Of a DNA stretch of 64,000 nucleotides, positions 13,830-25,236 are shown piece after piece. Under the pieces are notes generated by a model. The model saw nothing but the letters and a program-made list of their open reading frames with translations. It was not told where the DNA came from and did no database searches. How positions within the stretch are numbered: position 1 is the stretch's first letter; every line of letters begins with the position of its first letter. Source of the DNA: Hydrangea macrophylla (Eukaryota > Streptophyta > Magnoliopsida > Cornales > Hydrangeaceae); assembly GCA_033977485.1 (NCBI GenBank), contig CM066982.1, positions 13,755,218-13,819,217 on the forward strand. The letters are read 5' to 3'. A program made the translations under genes and the position numbers.

Positions 13830-15938
13830 TGTCACACCCGTCCCGGAAAATGCATTCATTTTAAAATGCATATTTGAATTGTGAGAATTATTAATGTTGA
13901 TTAATAATTGAGGAATTGGTTGACCATGGTCAACGAAGGGTGTCAAGTGAGGACACGATGATTCGATATCCATTGAGGCATTCGTAAGAATTAAATGACA
14001 TTTATGTGATTGAATGTTATTTGAAATATCTGGTATTTCATGAATAGTAATTTACCTGTGTAGTATAATTTCTGGTAGTTTTGATCTGGTCTTAGATCAT
14101 TTTTGAATACTGTGGTGAGAACGTGAGTGACACGTTATATAAAAGGTAGGTTGTGTAGAGATTTCACTGAATTTAGTTTTCAGACGTTATTTTGGACCCA
14201 AACGAGACTTAGTCAAAAACTTTTGAAAATTTTAATTTTCACTCGTAAAGGCCTAAAATTGATGTGTGCGACGTTTCAGGATTTAATTAGAAGTTTTGAG
14301 AAACTGGTGGGGAGGTAAACTTAATTCCCCGAAAGTTGCCTATATATATAGATGAGGATGAGATTGAAATCTCATCCAAACTCAAAATATCTAGAGAGAG
14401 AGGAGAGAGAAAGGAGATTGGTTTCCTACGGGCTTTGCGACGACAAACGGTGACAGTTCGTCCGTCAGTTTTCAACCAAATTCTAGATTTGAACTCGTGG
14501 AGGTAAGACCTACGTTTTGATACTACTTAGGCCACGTTTGGCAAAGTTTTTCTGAAAAGTTAATTTTAAAAATCTGGGAAAAACATGTCTATACTTGTAG
14601 GAATCGTTTAAGATCGGAGATCTAACGTTTATTTGGTCTTCTTGTACTTCTCCTGAAGTTTGAGAGCTATAGCTCGAGGTATGAATTCTGAACCTATGTA
14701 ATATAGACAATTTGGGATGTTTTAGATATTTTGTATGATTTGTGATCCGGGCAAACTTATGTGTTAAATTAGGCCCGTTAAATTTAGCGAGTACGTATAG
14801 AAAAGCACGGTGACATGATTATGTGAGTATGCTAAATGTCTATGTGGGTCAAAGGGGAGTTTGATATAATTTTACGCCGGTGCACGCCTCTCGATGTTTG
14901 AGAGTTTACAGTAGTGACGACTACTTGCTTGGTGTGGGAAGTGGCCAACCAGAGCAGATGGATGCAATGGTTGAGTGATTCTTGGCTAACCATTGGCATC
15001 GCGGTTTAAGATTTAAGACTTGCCGATATACTGGGTGAATGCGTATCTCTCTCCCCGGAGACTAAATTATGTGAATTAGATATTTAAAACATGAATTGTC
15101 CATATGCATTTGTTTAGAATTGTACGCTCAGCATATAGCTGAGCAGTGGAGATGTACTCCATTGCAGGTGAAAAGAAAAAGGGCAAGAAGAAGCGTGATG
15201 AGTGAGGCCGATGAACGCCGGGGATAACACTTGTATATGTTTTTGTTTTAAATCCTAAACTTGTGTAAGGATTGGTTTTTTGTAATATGTTGTAATAAGA
15301 ACTTTAGTTTTAGATGTTGTAATTGAAGCCTATAATTATGTTTTAAATGTTAAAATCAGTTGTGGTTGTATTGGTGTTGGAATTAAGAAGCATGAGTTGT
15401 TAGTAATTTCAACACAGGGCTGCCAGCAGAGGAGCAGTCGACTGGATCCCCTGATCAGTCGACTGGATCTCGTGTATTTGAGACACTGTAAGTGAATATC
15501 AGAGAAGCAGTCGACTGAACCCTTGAGCAGTCGACTGAACCACTGTAGGTTTTGGCTACTGCTTCTATTAATTGAAAAGCAGTCGACTGGGTCCCCAGAT
15601 CAGTCGATTGGACCCCTTTGCAATATGCTGTATTTATGGTTCTGCTTAACACAGTCGACGGAGCAGTCGACTGGACCCTAGTGCAGTCGACGGGGTTGTC
15701 GACTGAGTCTCTGTTTTCAAAAGTATTTTCTTTGAATGCGTTTTCACTTGGCCAAAACTTTTTATGACTCTAATTTCAATGTATTTTGCAACTCAGAGGG
15801 GAATGTTTCCTAAGTTTTAAACTACCAGGGTTATGGTATAGAAGTTCTTTCCGCTGCATATTATTAGATGATGTTTGGATGAGCCTTGGTGGCGTGCCAC
15901 GTGTCCTATTTCCACGCGTAGTGGGATGGGTCGTGACA
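13830..15938 (+). mobile_element. Solo LTR A (TGTCACACCC family, 2,109 bp)
   Basis: It begins TGTCACACCCGTCCCGG and ends GGGTCGTGACA, the usual ends of a group of plant gypsy-type LTRs. The direct repeat TAGGG at 13825-13829 and 15939-15943 proves a single 5-bp target duplication, so this is a solo LTR left by recombination. A TATA-like CCTATATATATAG lies at about 14338, and a conserved AACTCGTGGAGGTAAG block, shared with solo LTRs B and C, at about 14491. A palindrome cluster (CAGTCGACTG) occupies 15435-15706. No coding domain is seen. Orientation is inferred from the TATA position. Confidence 0.9.
15435..15706. repeat. Palindrome cluster CAGTCGACTG in solo LTR A
   Basis: Perfect copies start at 15435, 15456, 15508, 15528, 15590 and 15664. 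One-mismatch or partial copies are at 15601, 15652, 15683 and about 15697. Spacing is irregular (about 20 to 60 bp). Most copies are followed by GGAYCC or GAACC. The 10-mer is its own reverse complement and contains a SalI site. Confidence 0.9.
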
Positions 15939-16952
15939 TAGGGTTTCAATGAAACCCTAGCCAAGTAATAGGGTTTTATTTATGTTTTTATTTTAGTTTT
16001 ATTATGTATGGATGATGATTACATGTTTAGAGGATTTTTATAAATAAATCGTACTTCTATTGATTAAATCATCACTTTCAAAGTTTATTCTTCTCTTAGA
16101 TCTATTTTGACTGTGATGTGCTCAATGATCTATACTTGCTGTGCTTGTTTAGATTATCTACATGTAATGGTGCTTAAATTGAATTGTGCTATCAAGTATC
16201 CGAATAGTCCATGCCTAGATTGGACGGATTATACCACAACCCTAGTTTAGTGTGGGATAATTCGTGCTAACCGAAGATGGATTATGTTGGTGGTTGAACC
16301 ATAGTTATTTTCTTGACGGAGGAATTGGGCTTGTAGCTACAACTCCCCATTATCATCCAACTTAATAAGCTAAAGTAATTCGTAAATACCCTTATTATGA
16401 AGCGAGTGGTGGATTTGCAATCCTAGGTTCCCTAAACATATTTATAAAAATAATTTTTAATTGCTTTCATAATTTAGATTTACTTTCATTATTCTTAGTT
16501 TAATTAAAATTCAAATTAAAATCTCGTTTTCATAATTAATTAGATTTAGGTTTTAAAATTAAGAGTCGTAGTAATTCAATCTCTGTGGGTTCGACCTTTA
16601 CTTTCACTACTACAAGTCCTTAGAAAAGTAAAGTACACTTTTGATATCTTGATATTGACAACATCACATCATATAATGAAACTGAAAAGGACTACACTTG
16701 AAGTGGGTATGAACAATCAGCATGTAATATATATATTAACCATGATATGCCAACGAACATGCTTTAACATGAGCAACACCACGAATCTGTGATATATATG
16801 TATATATATATACACGGACATGTATATATCATATTATGTGGATTTGTAGAACATATCAAGATTGTTAAAACAATTTGAACGACATTGAGATATGATTCAA
16901 TACTCAAAACTTTTATTCTAAGATCTGTATATCCAAAACATGGCTCTAATAT

Positions 16953-19185
16953 TGTCACGCTCGTTCCAAAAAATCATTGTTTTATCATGTATATTGACTT
17001 TTGTGAGTTATCAATGTTATTTGATAATTGGATTGAGATGAAGTTGACTGTGGGTCAACGGTGAGGTGTCAGTAAGGACACGAGGAAATTGGTAATTGAG
17101 ATTTTCATTGGCATGAGTAAATGACATTTATATGATTTAAATGTTATTTGACTTATCTGGCATTTTATGAATAGTGAATTATACCTGTGTAGTATAATTT
17201 ATGATATTTTCGATATTGTTATATATCATTTTGAGAACTGTGATGAGAACATGAGTGACACGTTAAATAAAAGGTAGGTTGTGTAGAGATTCTACATAAT
17301 TTAGTTTTCGGACGTGATCTTTGACCCAAACGAGACTTAGTCGAAAACTATTATAATTTATAATTTTTACTCGTAAAGTTATAAAATGGACGTGTGCGAA
17401 GTTTCATGGGTTAATTAGAAGTTTGAAAAACTCGCAGAGAGGTAAACGCAATTCCCGAAGTGTTGGCCTATAAATAGATGAGGAGGAGATTTCATTTCTT
17501 GAAAACTTTCTAAAATATCTTGAGAGAGGAGGGAGAAGGGAGATTGGAGCCAACAGGCTTTGCGACGCCGATCGACGACCGTTCGTCCGTCAGATTTTCT
17601 CCAGATTTCATATTTGAACTCGTGGAGGTAAGACTTACGTTTTGATAGTAATTAGGTCACGTTTGGCAAACTTTTTTGAAAACTCTAATTTCTAAAAATT
17701 GGGGAAATCAGGTAAAACTCGTAGGAATCGCGTATAATTTGGAATCCGACGATTAATTAGCCCCTAGACGATCCTTCAAAAGTTTCGGAGAGATCGCACG
17801 ATGTATGAATTCTAGATCTATGATTTTATGAAATTTTTATGTTTTGAATGTCGATTTTGAGATTTTGGATCCGGGCGAAATTCATGTGTTAATTAAGACC
17901 GTTAATTATGCACTCGAAATTATTAGAAAAGCACGTATAAAACTGTTTATGTGAGCATGCTATGTGTCTACTTGGGTCAAAGGGGAGTTTGGTGCAAATT
18001 CATCCGGGGTAAGCTCCTCAAACCTTGAGGATTGTGATTTTGATTGTGATTGTGATGGAATTGGAATTGTGGTTGTGTCTGGTATGGAGGTGGGCCCAAC
18101 CAGGACATGGTACCTAGTATGGAGGAAGGCCCAACCAGTGTACGAGATGTGTGGGAGAGGTGGGCCTCCTACGGCATTGACTGGATGAATGCGTACCACT
18201 CACCCTAGAGACTATTTCTATATCATGAATATTGTCATATATCATACATTTGAAATTGTGCACTCAGCATATAGCTGAGCAGTGGAGATTTATTCCATTG
18301 CAGGTAAGAAGAAAGACAAGAAGAAGTGTGATGAGTGAGGCCGTGAAAGAACGACGGGGAACCACATTTGTATATGTTTTTGTTTTAATCCTAAAACTTG
18401 TGTAAGGATTGGGAAATTGTAATACGTTGTAATAGATCCTTGGATTAGTTCCGTAGTATGGTAATCCTGTATTTGAACGTCTGTGGTTATGTTTTGAATG
18501 TTGTAATTCAGTTATGGTTGTGATTGTTGTTGGTGTGGAGAAGCATGAGTTGTTACTTTTCACAACAGGGCTGCCCAACAGGGGAGCAGTCGACTGGACC
18601 CTACGTCAGTCGACTGGATCCCGTGTGATTGAGACACTGAAAGTGAATAGTAATGGAAACAGTCGACTGGACCCTTGATCGATCGACTGAATTACTGTTG
18701 ATTTTGGCTACTGCTTCTAATAATGGTAAAACCAGTCGACTGGGTCCCCAGATCAGTCAACTGGACTCCCTTTACAAATGTTAAATTTTGGTTCTGCACA
18801 ACACAGTCGACTGGGGGAGTGATCAGTCGTCTGAAGAGTGCAAGCCCCAGTCGACTGGACCCCCGACACAGTCGACTGGAATGGCTGTTGAAACTTTGAA
18901 AACTGTCTGTTCGAAGGCCCCAGTCGACTGAGCCCCGATCCAGTCGACTGGACCTCTGTATTTTCAAATGGATTCTTTAGAACACCTTCTAATTGGGCAA
19001 AACCTTTTTTTATAACTCTGATTCCAATGGATTTTTCAACTCATAGGGTAATGTTTCCTAAAGTTTTAAAATACTCAGGTTTGTTTTAAAGTTCTTTCCG
19101 CTGCGTATAGTTATATGATGTTTGGATGAGCCTTGGTGGCGTGCCACGTGTCATATTTTCACGCGTAGTGGGATGGGTCGTGACA
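16953..19185 (+). mobile_element. Solo LTR B (TGTCACACCC family, 2,233 bp) inside the Copia-1 primer-binding site
   Basis: It begins TGTCACGCTCG and ends GGGTCGTGACA. Large parts align with solo LTR A, including GTGTCAGTAAGGACACGA, GAACTCGTGGAGGTAAG, GCATATAGCTGAGCAGTGG and the CAGTCGACTG cluster. The flanks are AATAT (16948-16952) and GATAC (19186-19190). These fit a GATAC target duplication with two transitions in the left copy. Joining the flanks restores the copia primer-binding site GGCTCTGATACCA. A TATA-like CCTATAAATAG lies at about 17467. Confidence 0.88.
18586..18953. repeat. Palindrome cluster CAGTCGACTG in solo LTR B
   Basis: Copies of CAGTCGACTG or one-mismatch forms (CAGTCAACTG, CAGTCGTCTG, GATCGACTG) recur about twelve times from 18586 to 18953, often as pairs separated by 10 to 20 bases. 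The position within the LTR (about 73 to 90 percent) matches that in solo LTR A. Confidence 0.88.
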
Positions 19186-19194
19186 GATACCAAC

Positions 19195-19753
19195 TGCAAG
19201 ACTTTAATTGATAAAACTATCATGCGGAAATAACTTTATATGCCAAGATCTTGAATATAATACATCTTAAGAAATCAAATATAATTTTACTTACCGTTAT
19301 TCGCCATTGAAATTGATAGAGAAGGAATTGGAACCCTTAGATTGTACTTTACTCTAGGCTTTTTCTTCTTCTCTCTGTCTCTCAATTATGCACACCCTTA
19401 TTTCTGTAATTGATTGAAGTTAACTTTCAAGGGGTAGGGTATACCTTTTATAGAGGAGAGAAGAGGGCCTATTAATGACTGTCATAAAGACGGTCTTGGA
19501 ATACGTAATGACTTTCATAAATATTTCCTTGAGATATGAAAAGTCCCTTATTTAATAACTGTTGAAAGATGAACCAGTCATTATTTGGTTCTCTCAACAA
19601 TTAATAACGTATATCTTTTATATATATATATACATATATATATATTAATTGGGACAATCTTCTATTGGCTAAATAGTTAGTGGAGTTCAACTAACATAGA
19701 AGGCTAGTGGGCCACATTTAATAGGACTTCTAAAAGTCACATAGGAATTTACA
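19195..19753 (-). repeat. Copia-1 5' LTR (559 bp)
   Basis: It starts TGCAAGACTTT and ends GAATTTACA. The primer-binding site remnant GATACCA precedes it at 19186-19192. It is the intact partner of the partial LTR at 1-372 and lacks that copy's MITE. Transcription would run leftward. Confidence 0.82.
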
Positions 19754-20030
19754 GCTAAGACAAATAAAAAATTAGGCAACTTTAGTTCAACAGATTTAGA
19801 AAAACCATTGTATCCCCAAGTAACAATAGGTCTTGCAGTTTCTACTTTCAACATGAAATTAGTAGCTTTGCTGGTATAGTAGCAATGACACCAGCAATAC
19901 TGTATGTAAATGGGGTTCCAAGTTTGGAAATTTCCAAGCATATATGAGCAGGTCAAAATAAAGTACTTATAGGACTTGGTATCGGAGGATCATTTAGATT
20001 ATCAGATAATGCAGGGGAAAGCAAAACTCC

Positions 20031-20099
<69 letters not shown>

Positions 20100-20742
20100 A
20101 TATAAAAAGCAAATACAAACGGAATACATGGGAATAGTACCGCAATGTAATATCAAAGGAGTAATGATATGCTTCTCAAATTTAGTTCTCAAATGCTTAA
20201 AGAGTTGTACCATATTTTAAGGAGTTGTGTACCACATGCTATTTGCACGAGTGCACGGGTACAATTGTCAAAGAATTTTGGAACCAAATTTGGAATTCAA
20301 ATTCTGGGAATCATAGCTTTATTCAAATCAAAGAGATTGCTTTGCTCTCATTTACCCAAATTGAATAAATCAAAATTCCAACTGGTTCATAGGAAAATGT
20401 TTCGATACCGAGAAATTAAATCACCAATGCTTTGTTTGGCTTCCACAATTAGAAAATTAATGAATTAAAAAAGAAAAAGAAATGGAAGTGCGAGAAGCAA
20501 CCAACATTTCCATGTCATTTCCTTCATGCATCCAACATTGTCATATCATTTCCTTGTAGATGTTTTTTTTGTTCTTTTTTTTTTCTCCCTCTCTCTTGTA
20601 ATAAGTCTGCCTCCAACCCTTATGCATATTGTTAGTCAAATTTTGATATGAAGCTTCATTTGATATGCAGCTCTCCTTACTTTTACTTAAAATTACAAAC
20701 AAAATATATACATGCATGTACATATATATCAACAATGCTAGA
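19754..20742. other. Flank of Copia-1; no gene recognised, (GA)n microsatellite
   Basis: This is unassigned DNA right of the copia LTR. A pure GA run spans 20035-20095. Short open frames here are AT-rich and match nothing I know. One about 40 codons long in the plus frame from 19755 looks protein-like, but I cannot place it. Confidence 0.5.
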
Positions 20743-20881
20743 GGTGCACCATTACACATCCAACACATTCTGAGGTGAACCAATGAGAATAGACTGATAG
20801 TGGGCCTTGCAGTCTCTATCTTTCTTCTCATTGGTCCACCTCAGGATGTAGATACTTTTTGGGTGTGTAAGGTTGTGCCCC
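20743..20881. mobile_element. Foldback MITE (about 139 bp)
   Basis: The left arm GGTGCACCATTACACATCCAA pairs with the right arm GGTGTGTAAGGTTGTGCCCC. Inner arms TTCTGAGGTGAACCAATGAGAA and TTCTCATTGGTCCACCTCAG also pair, so most of the element forms one hairpin. No clear target duplication was found. Confidence 0.65.
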
Positions 20882-20892
20882 AAATATTACTT

Positions 20893-20929
<37 letters not shown>

Positions 20930-23900
20930 CACATAACACAAAGTATTGAGAATTCTATCTCAAAATACCTCATAATGTGTTGGATAAAGGCTGGGGGACA
21001 CATTTTATTTAAAAAATCAAATCACAAACAAATAAACTCGCTTGTTATCCAAGCTTTTACCATTATACTAAACAATATCCTCAACTCCTTAGAATAACTA
21101 ATTCTATTATAAATTAAGTATTATATATGTGTGCGCGCTTAAATATACTTGCAATTCAAACATTTTATACCTTCTTCTTCCTATATGAAGTAAATTTAAT
21201 AACTTCCTCAAATCTCCTATGACCACAAATTCTAAAGAAAAAAATTCATTAGCCAATCCCAAATAACTTAAGACAAAGGCTCACTTAAATTGTACCCCGT
21301 ATGTTAAAAGCTAATTTATGTGAAACTTAGAATGGTAAAGAGAACAATTAAGTTTGAACCTTTTTGCACCCAGCAAGTTATACATAGACAATAGTAGCTG
21401 GCTAGACGGGAATGTACAGAGTTTGCTTTTCAAGCTTACCTTAACTTTACTTCTCGTTATCGTGTCAATAGTGAGCAGAAATGCCTTCAAGTCTACCATG
21501 TTCAAACATAAAACAAAAGCACAATTCAAAGTAAAGATATGAAAAGTCCCCAACTATTCAAAACCCTACATCATGACAAATCAATAACCAATACTCTAGT
21601 TTTAAGAATCTAGCATTATCAAAGACTTGACATACTAATAGGTCTCACTTTGTGGCATACTGTTTGCTGTAAATGTGGTTCGGGCGTGCCAGAGCCTTGT
21701 GAGGTAGACCCAAACTAATTAACACAAAATTTCCTAAGTCACTTGTGTGAGTGATACACAAGGTTTGGAAATCTGACTTCTATCAAAACGATTGTGATGG
21801 CCAAGTAGGAAAGTACCCTTGGCCTAAGATCCTATGGCAGTATTGAAGCACACAAGCCATACAAGTGATGAAAGATGAATTAAATAAAATAGACTTTTAT
21901 TTAATTAAAGAAAAGAAATTACAAGAAGTAATTGAAAAACTAGGAAAATAAAAGACTGCTATATTTGCCTAAACTAAGAATGCTAAAGGATGCATTTGGG
22001 ATGCGGTTGAATGCGGTGTATCGAAGAGACGCGGAGTGAGTTGATTGCTTGGCCTGCCTGCTAATTTATAGCGGCCATGGAAGTCTCCTAGATAAGGTAG
22101 GAAATCTGATGAGAATAATAATCTGGTATAATTTACCAGATTTATCTCCCAAAATCTGCTATAAGTTGTCATATCTTCGAAATATATATATATATATATA
22201 CGGGTGTATATATATTAGCAGCTTGAATCTGGTCCGAATATAAGCTTGATTCGGCTTGCTTCCCCTCCAAGTAAAAGATAACTTCTTTGATGCGATAATA
22301 TCTTTAAAATGTTATCTTTTCCAAATATATTGATATTTCCATATGTGATAATGTTTTGATATTCTCCAAAAATACTAATAATATCTTGCTATTATCTTCT
22401 TAATTAAATCTGATCACAAGATATTAGCATCAAGTAGGTGACCTTTTAAAGTTGGTAACCTTTCATAACAGACTCCACCAGATATATATGCACACACATA
22501 TATGTATATATATATATATATATTTTAATATTTAGCAAAACTGCTAACAGCCCGAGGAGGATTTTAAGCCAGTCCGAAAAGATGAAATAACCACAGGAAT
22601 GGCCCACATTGACGTGGCCTACCAAAATGCTGATGTGGTTTTCTTAAACATAATATTCCACTTACCACTCATATGCCCGAATGATGGCTATTCTCCATGG
22701 AGCCATGGACTGACTTATGAAAGTTGAGTGATCATAAATTAATTCACAGTGGGCCCCTCCATAACCACTTTCCAAAGGATGACTGAATGTAATATTGATG
22801 GCCAAATCTGGTGTTAGTCTGATTGAAGCAGTAGCCAACCAAGGCACCGAATCTGCTAATTAAAGCCATCGGACCATCCATTCTTTCAGTCAGCATAATG
22901 AATGAAACAAATTGCGCGGGGCCGATCACTAAAAATGCAATCATGACTTCTTGAAATGGGATTCAAAGTTCAAACTATAGTCAATCTTCAGGCTCTACAT
23001 TGAATTGATCGGTCTGGCTATTGAATCACTGATCAGTCCGACTATTTGGTACATGTGACCAAAATTAATTAAAAGACCAACTAAAATGTAATTGGTCAAA
23101 ACAAATAAAAACCATTTCATGTAAATGGCCATTCTGGCCAAATCATGTAAGTGGTGGCCCCTAAGTTATATAATCGGTCTCTTAGGCCTGAATAAAAAAT
23201 CTCAATCGGCCTTTGTATATTTTAACTTTAAAAAGTGTATTTTGTAGGTGCAAACACATACAAATAAAATAAAGCTCCAACAAATTAAACACAATAAATA
23301 TTATTCTAGCTCACACCATAGTAGATATGAACCTCCATTGAATTCCATGCAAATCTTTTGCTACAAGTTCTTGTGAAGGCTTCTATTGTTAATATAAACT
23401 CAAGCAATCAAGATCATTGCTTAGACCTGTATTTTAAATTCCATGTTCCAGCGTTTTTTGGCCTGTAAATAACAAAAAAATTACAATTGCACATACAAGT
23501 GACATATGAGAACTTTTCACAAGCTAAAGCCATAAGAATTATTGTGGTCCCATGGCCCACGACGGCACTGTCTATCTAAAATTACGAAGATGCAATCACA
23601 GTAGAAAATGATCGCATGTATTTTACTAAAAAAATTCTCAAGTTAAACTTGTTAAAGGCTTCAACATTAACTTAATGAACATGAAGATTACCATTTGATG
23701 ATGCCAAATTTGGGTAAGAGCTGGAAGAGTAGTTTTAAGGAGAGAGAGAAGAACACAAGAAATTTATATGTGGTTCGGCCCCGTTAACTAGGTGACCTAC
23801 GTCCACGTGTGCGTCGAAGCGCGTTCACTAACAAATCACCTGCAGCCTTTGGTGAACCGACAAGGAGGGCAGCACTACCAGAAAATCGACCAGGTATATG

Positions 23901-24162
23901 CGTATGATTGATCTATATTTCTCTTCTCGTGAGATAAGAATACGATCTCCTTTTAATGGGGGTGAGTGGTCTCTTTTATAGATGCAAGAGACCACTCGTG
24001 TAAGGTAACTAGCTGATTTAGGAAGCCTAATCTGATTACAAGTGATTAGCATAAATCATGGAAGTTCCCTAAGTGGTTTAGGAAACAGCTTGCACTTTCC
24101 ATTAGTCTTCTGACTGAGTTAAGAAACTGCATGGAACCTTGTAGAGCAAGCCACTGGGCAGG
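20882..24162. other. Intergenic DNA with decayed repeats; no gene recognised
   Basis: The stretch is AT-rich. Simple repeats are at 20885-20930 (CA then TA), 22181-22202 (TA) and 22490-22523 (TA). A segment at about 23765-23830 reads TGTGGTTCGGCCCCGTTAAC and then a CTACGTCCACG string. These resemble the inner part of old copia LTRs, but I could not define ends. No exon-like frames stand out. Confidence 0.4.
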
Positions 24163-24356
24163 TGTAGACACCCTAATTTTGACTAAACGTCGAATTAAGG
24201 GGAGTACAACCTCTAAGATCCGATGATGACAAGCGTCTGATTAATCTAGGACTTCTAAAGATGATTCAAACTCTCCTGAAAGCTCTTGCAATTCAAAAAC
24301 AAAAAGGAAAAAGATAGAAAAGGAAAGACATAAGAAAACGGCGCACAGTGACCTCT

Positions 24357-24549
24357 GCGGCAGTCACGGGATGCCGTATGGCAGTCCATAGAGTGCCGCG
24401 CGGCATTCTGTGAGTGCCGTTAATTCCAGAAAATGCCGCGAAAAAATGAAATTTTCAAAACTGGACGGCAGTCCATAAAACTTCTCCGGCATTCACTGAA
24501 TGCCGCTCCAGCACACACTGAGTGCCGCAACGGCACTCACTGAATGCCG
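24357..24549. repeat. Cluster of CGGCATTCACTGAATGCCG-like palindromes in solo LTR D
   Basis: Imperfect inverted-repeat units with GGCA...TGCC ends recur at 24357-24376, 24380-24398, 24401-24419, 24487-24505 and 24531-24549, with half-units between. The best copy is palindromic except for its central base. The cluster lies about 110 bp upstream of the TATA box. Confidence 0.85.
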
Positions 24550-25236
24550 CCTTTTTGTAACAGCCAGCTGTAAAACAGCACACTTTGTACCTTCAAGAAA
24601 GGACATCTGGGGTTAGGGTTTTGCCCCTGAAATGGCTGGAATACCCCTCCAAAATCTGCCTATATAAGGAAGGTGTATATCCTACTACAAAAGGACTTGG
24701 AATATTAGAATGTTAGGATCCCCATATTGATTCTCCTTTACAATTTTCCAAATTAAGAGAGTAGTAGAGAGATTTGTTTGGAAGAGTTAGAAGAAGAGTT
24801 TGAATATTACTTCGAAGGCCTTGAAGAAACTAAGAAGTTGAGGATACTTAGAGGTAAAACTCTAAACTAATTAGTTTATTTAATAAGTACAATCACAATA
24901 TTTAGATACTTAGGATCTTTTACACATTTTCAAAACTTCTCTTCCCACCTCATTTCATCACACACCACATATATTGTGATTGAACTTGCATCTCATTAGT
25001 TTGGATCAAAGTAAGTTTAGTGTTTGAAGGTTAAAATAAATCTTAAAATAGAACCTTGGTCTTTTTTTTTTTTGCTTATGTTTGTTTAGATTCATGAGAC
25101 TTTCAATGTCTTATTTGAATCTTAGCATTCAAAACCCAATATTCTCATGAACTTATGATTTATGAGAGGATTGAGGTTGATTTTAGTATATGGAGTCAAT
25201 GAGTCCAAACTTCATCTATAGTTTGAACTCATTACT

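Larger units (their letters stand above)
13284..16093 (+). repeat. 348-bp tandem duplication inside the Gypsy-1 3' LTR
   Basis: The segment starting TTGTAAATCTATATATACCC occurs at 13284 and again at 13632. The first copy is complete (13284-13631). The second is interrupted by the solo LTR, so it covers 13632-13829 and 15944 to about 16093. The junction reads TTATTCTTCTTGTAAATC. It joins the downstream TTATTCTTCT to the upstream TGTAAATC with only a few bases of homology. The 5' LTR lacks the duplication. Confidence 0.85.
5864..16666 (+). mobile_element. Gypsy-1: Athila-like Ty3/gypsy element, non-autonomous (gag-pro only)
   Basis: Two LTRs starting TGATCGGGAGAGAAC and ending GACAACATCA enclose the element. 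Direct CATCA repeats at 5859-5863 and 16667-16671 are the 5-bp target duplication. Immediately after the left LTR is TGGCGCCGTTGCCGGGGA (7200-7217), which matches the 3' end of plant tRNA-Asp, the primer used by Athila-type elements. A polypurine tract GGTTTGGGGGTG precedes the right LTR at 12861-12872. Gag and protease are recognisable, but I find no RT, RNase H or integrase in 10305-12872. The LTRs look closely similar by eye, so the insertion is probably fairly young. It sits in Copia-1. Confidence 0.92.
12873..16666 (+). repeat. Gypsy-1 3' LTR, enlarged by a tandem duplication and a solo-LTR insertion
   Basis: It starts and ends like the 5' LTR but spans 3,794 bp. Subtracting the 2,109-bp solo LTR, its 5-bp duplication and a 348-bp internal tandem duplication leaves about 1,332 bp, matching the 1,331-bp 5' LTR. 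The third CpG-rich palindrome block is at 13050-13150. Confidence 0.9.
1..19753 (-). mobile_element. Copia-1: decayed Ty1/copia retrotransposon, nested by later insertions
   Basis: Read on the minus strand the order is 5' LTR (19195-19753), tRNA-iMet-type primer-binding site, gag, integrase, reverse transcriptase, RNase H, 3' LTR (1-372, cut by the window edge). Integrase lying before RT is the copia order. The two LTR copies align from base 1 with base 19588 and both end in TTTACA. The primer-binding site, GGCTCT...GATACCA on the plus strand, is split between 16942-16952 and 19186-19192 by a solo LTR. A gypsy element (5864-16666) sits between the gag region and the primer-binding site. Segments that belong to this element are 1-5863, 16672-16952 and 19186-19753. 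Stops and frameshifts in every domain show that it is inactive. Confidence 0.9.

Noticed and set aside
15435..18953. CAGTCGACTG copies looked at first like a CRISPR-type or satellite array
   Set aside because: Spacing is irregular, units are 10 bp and palindromic, and they lie inside plant LTRs with target duplications.
19755..19880. About 40-codon plus-strand frame with plausible codons
   Set aside because: Too short, ends in a stop, and I recognise no family.
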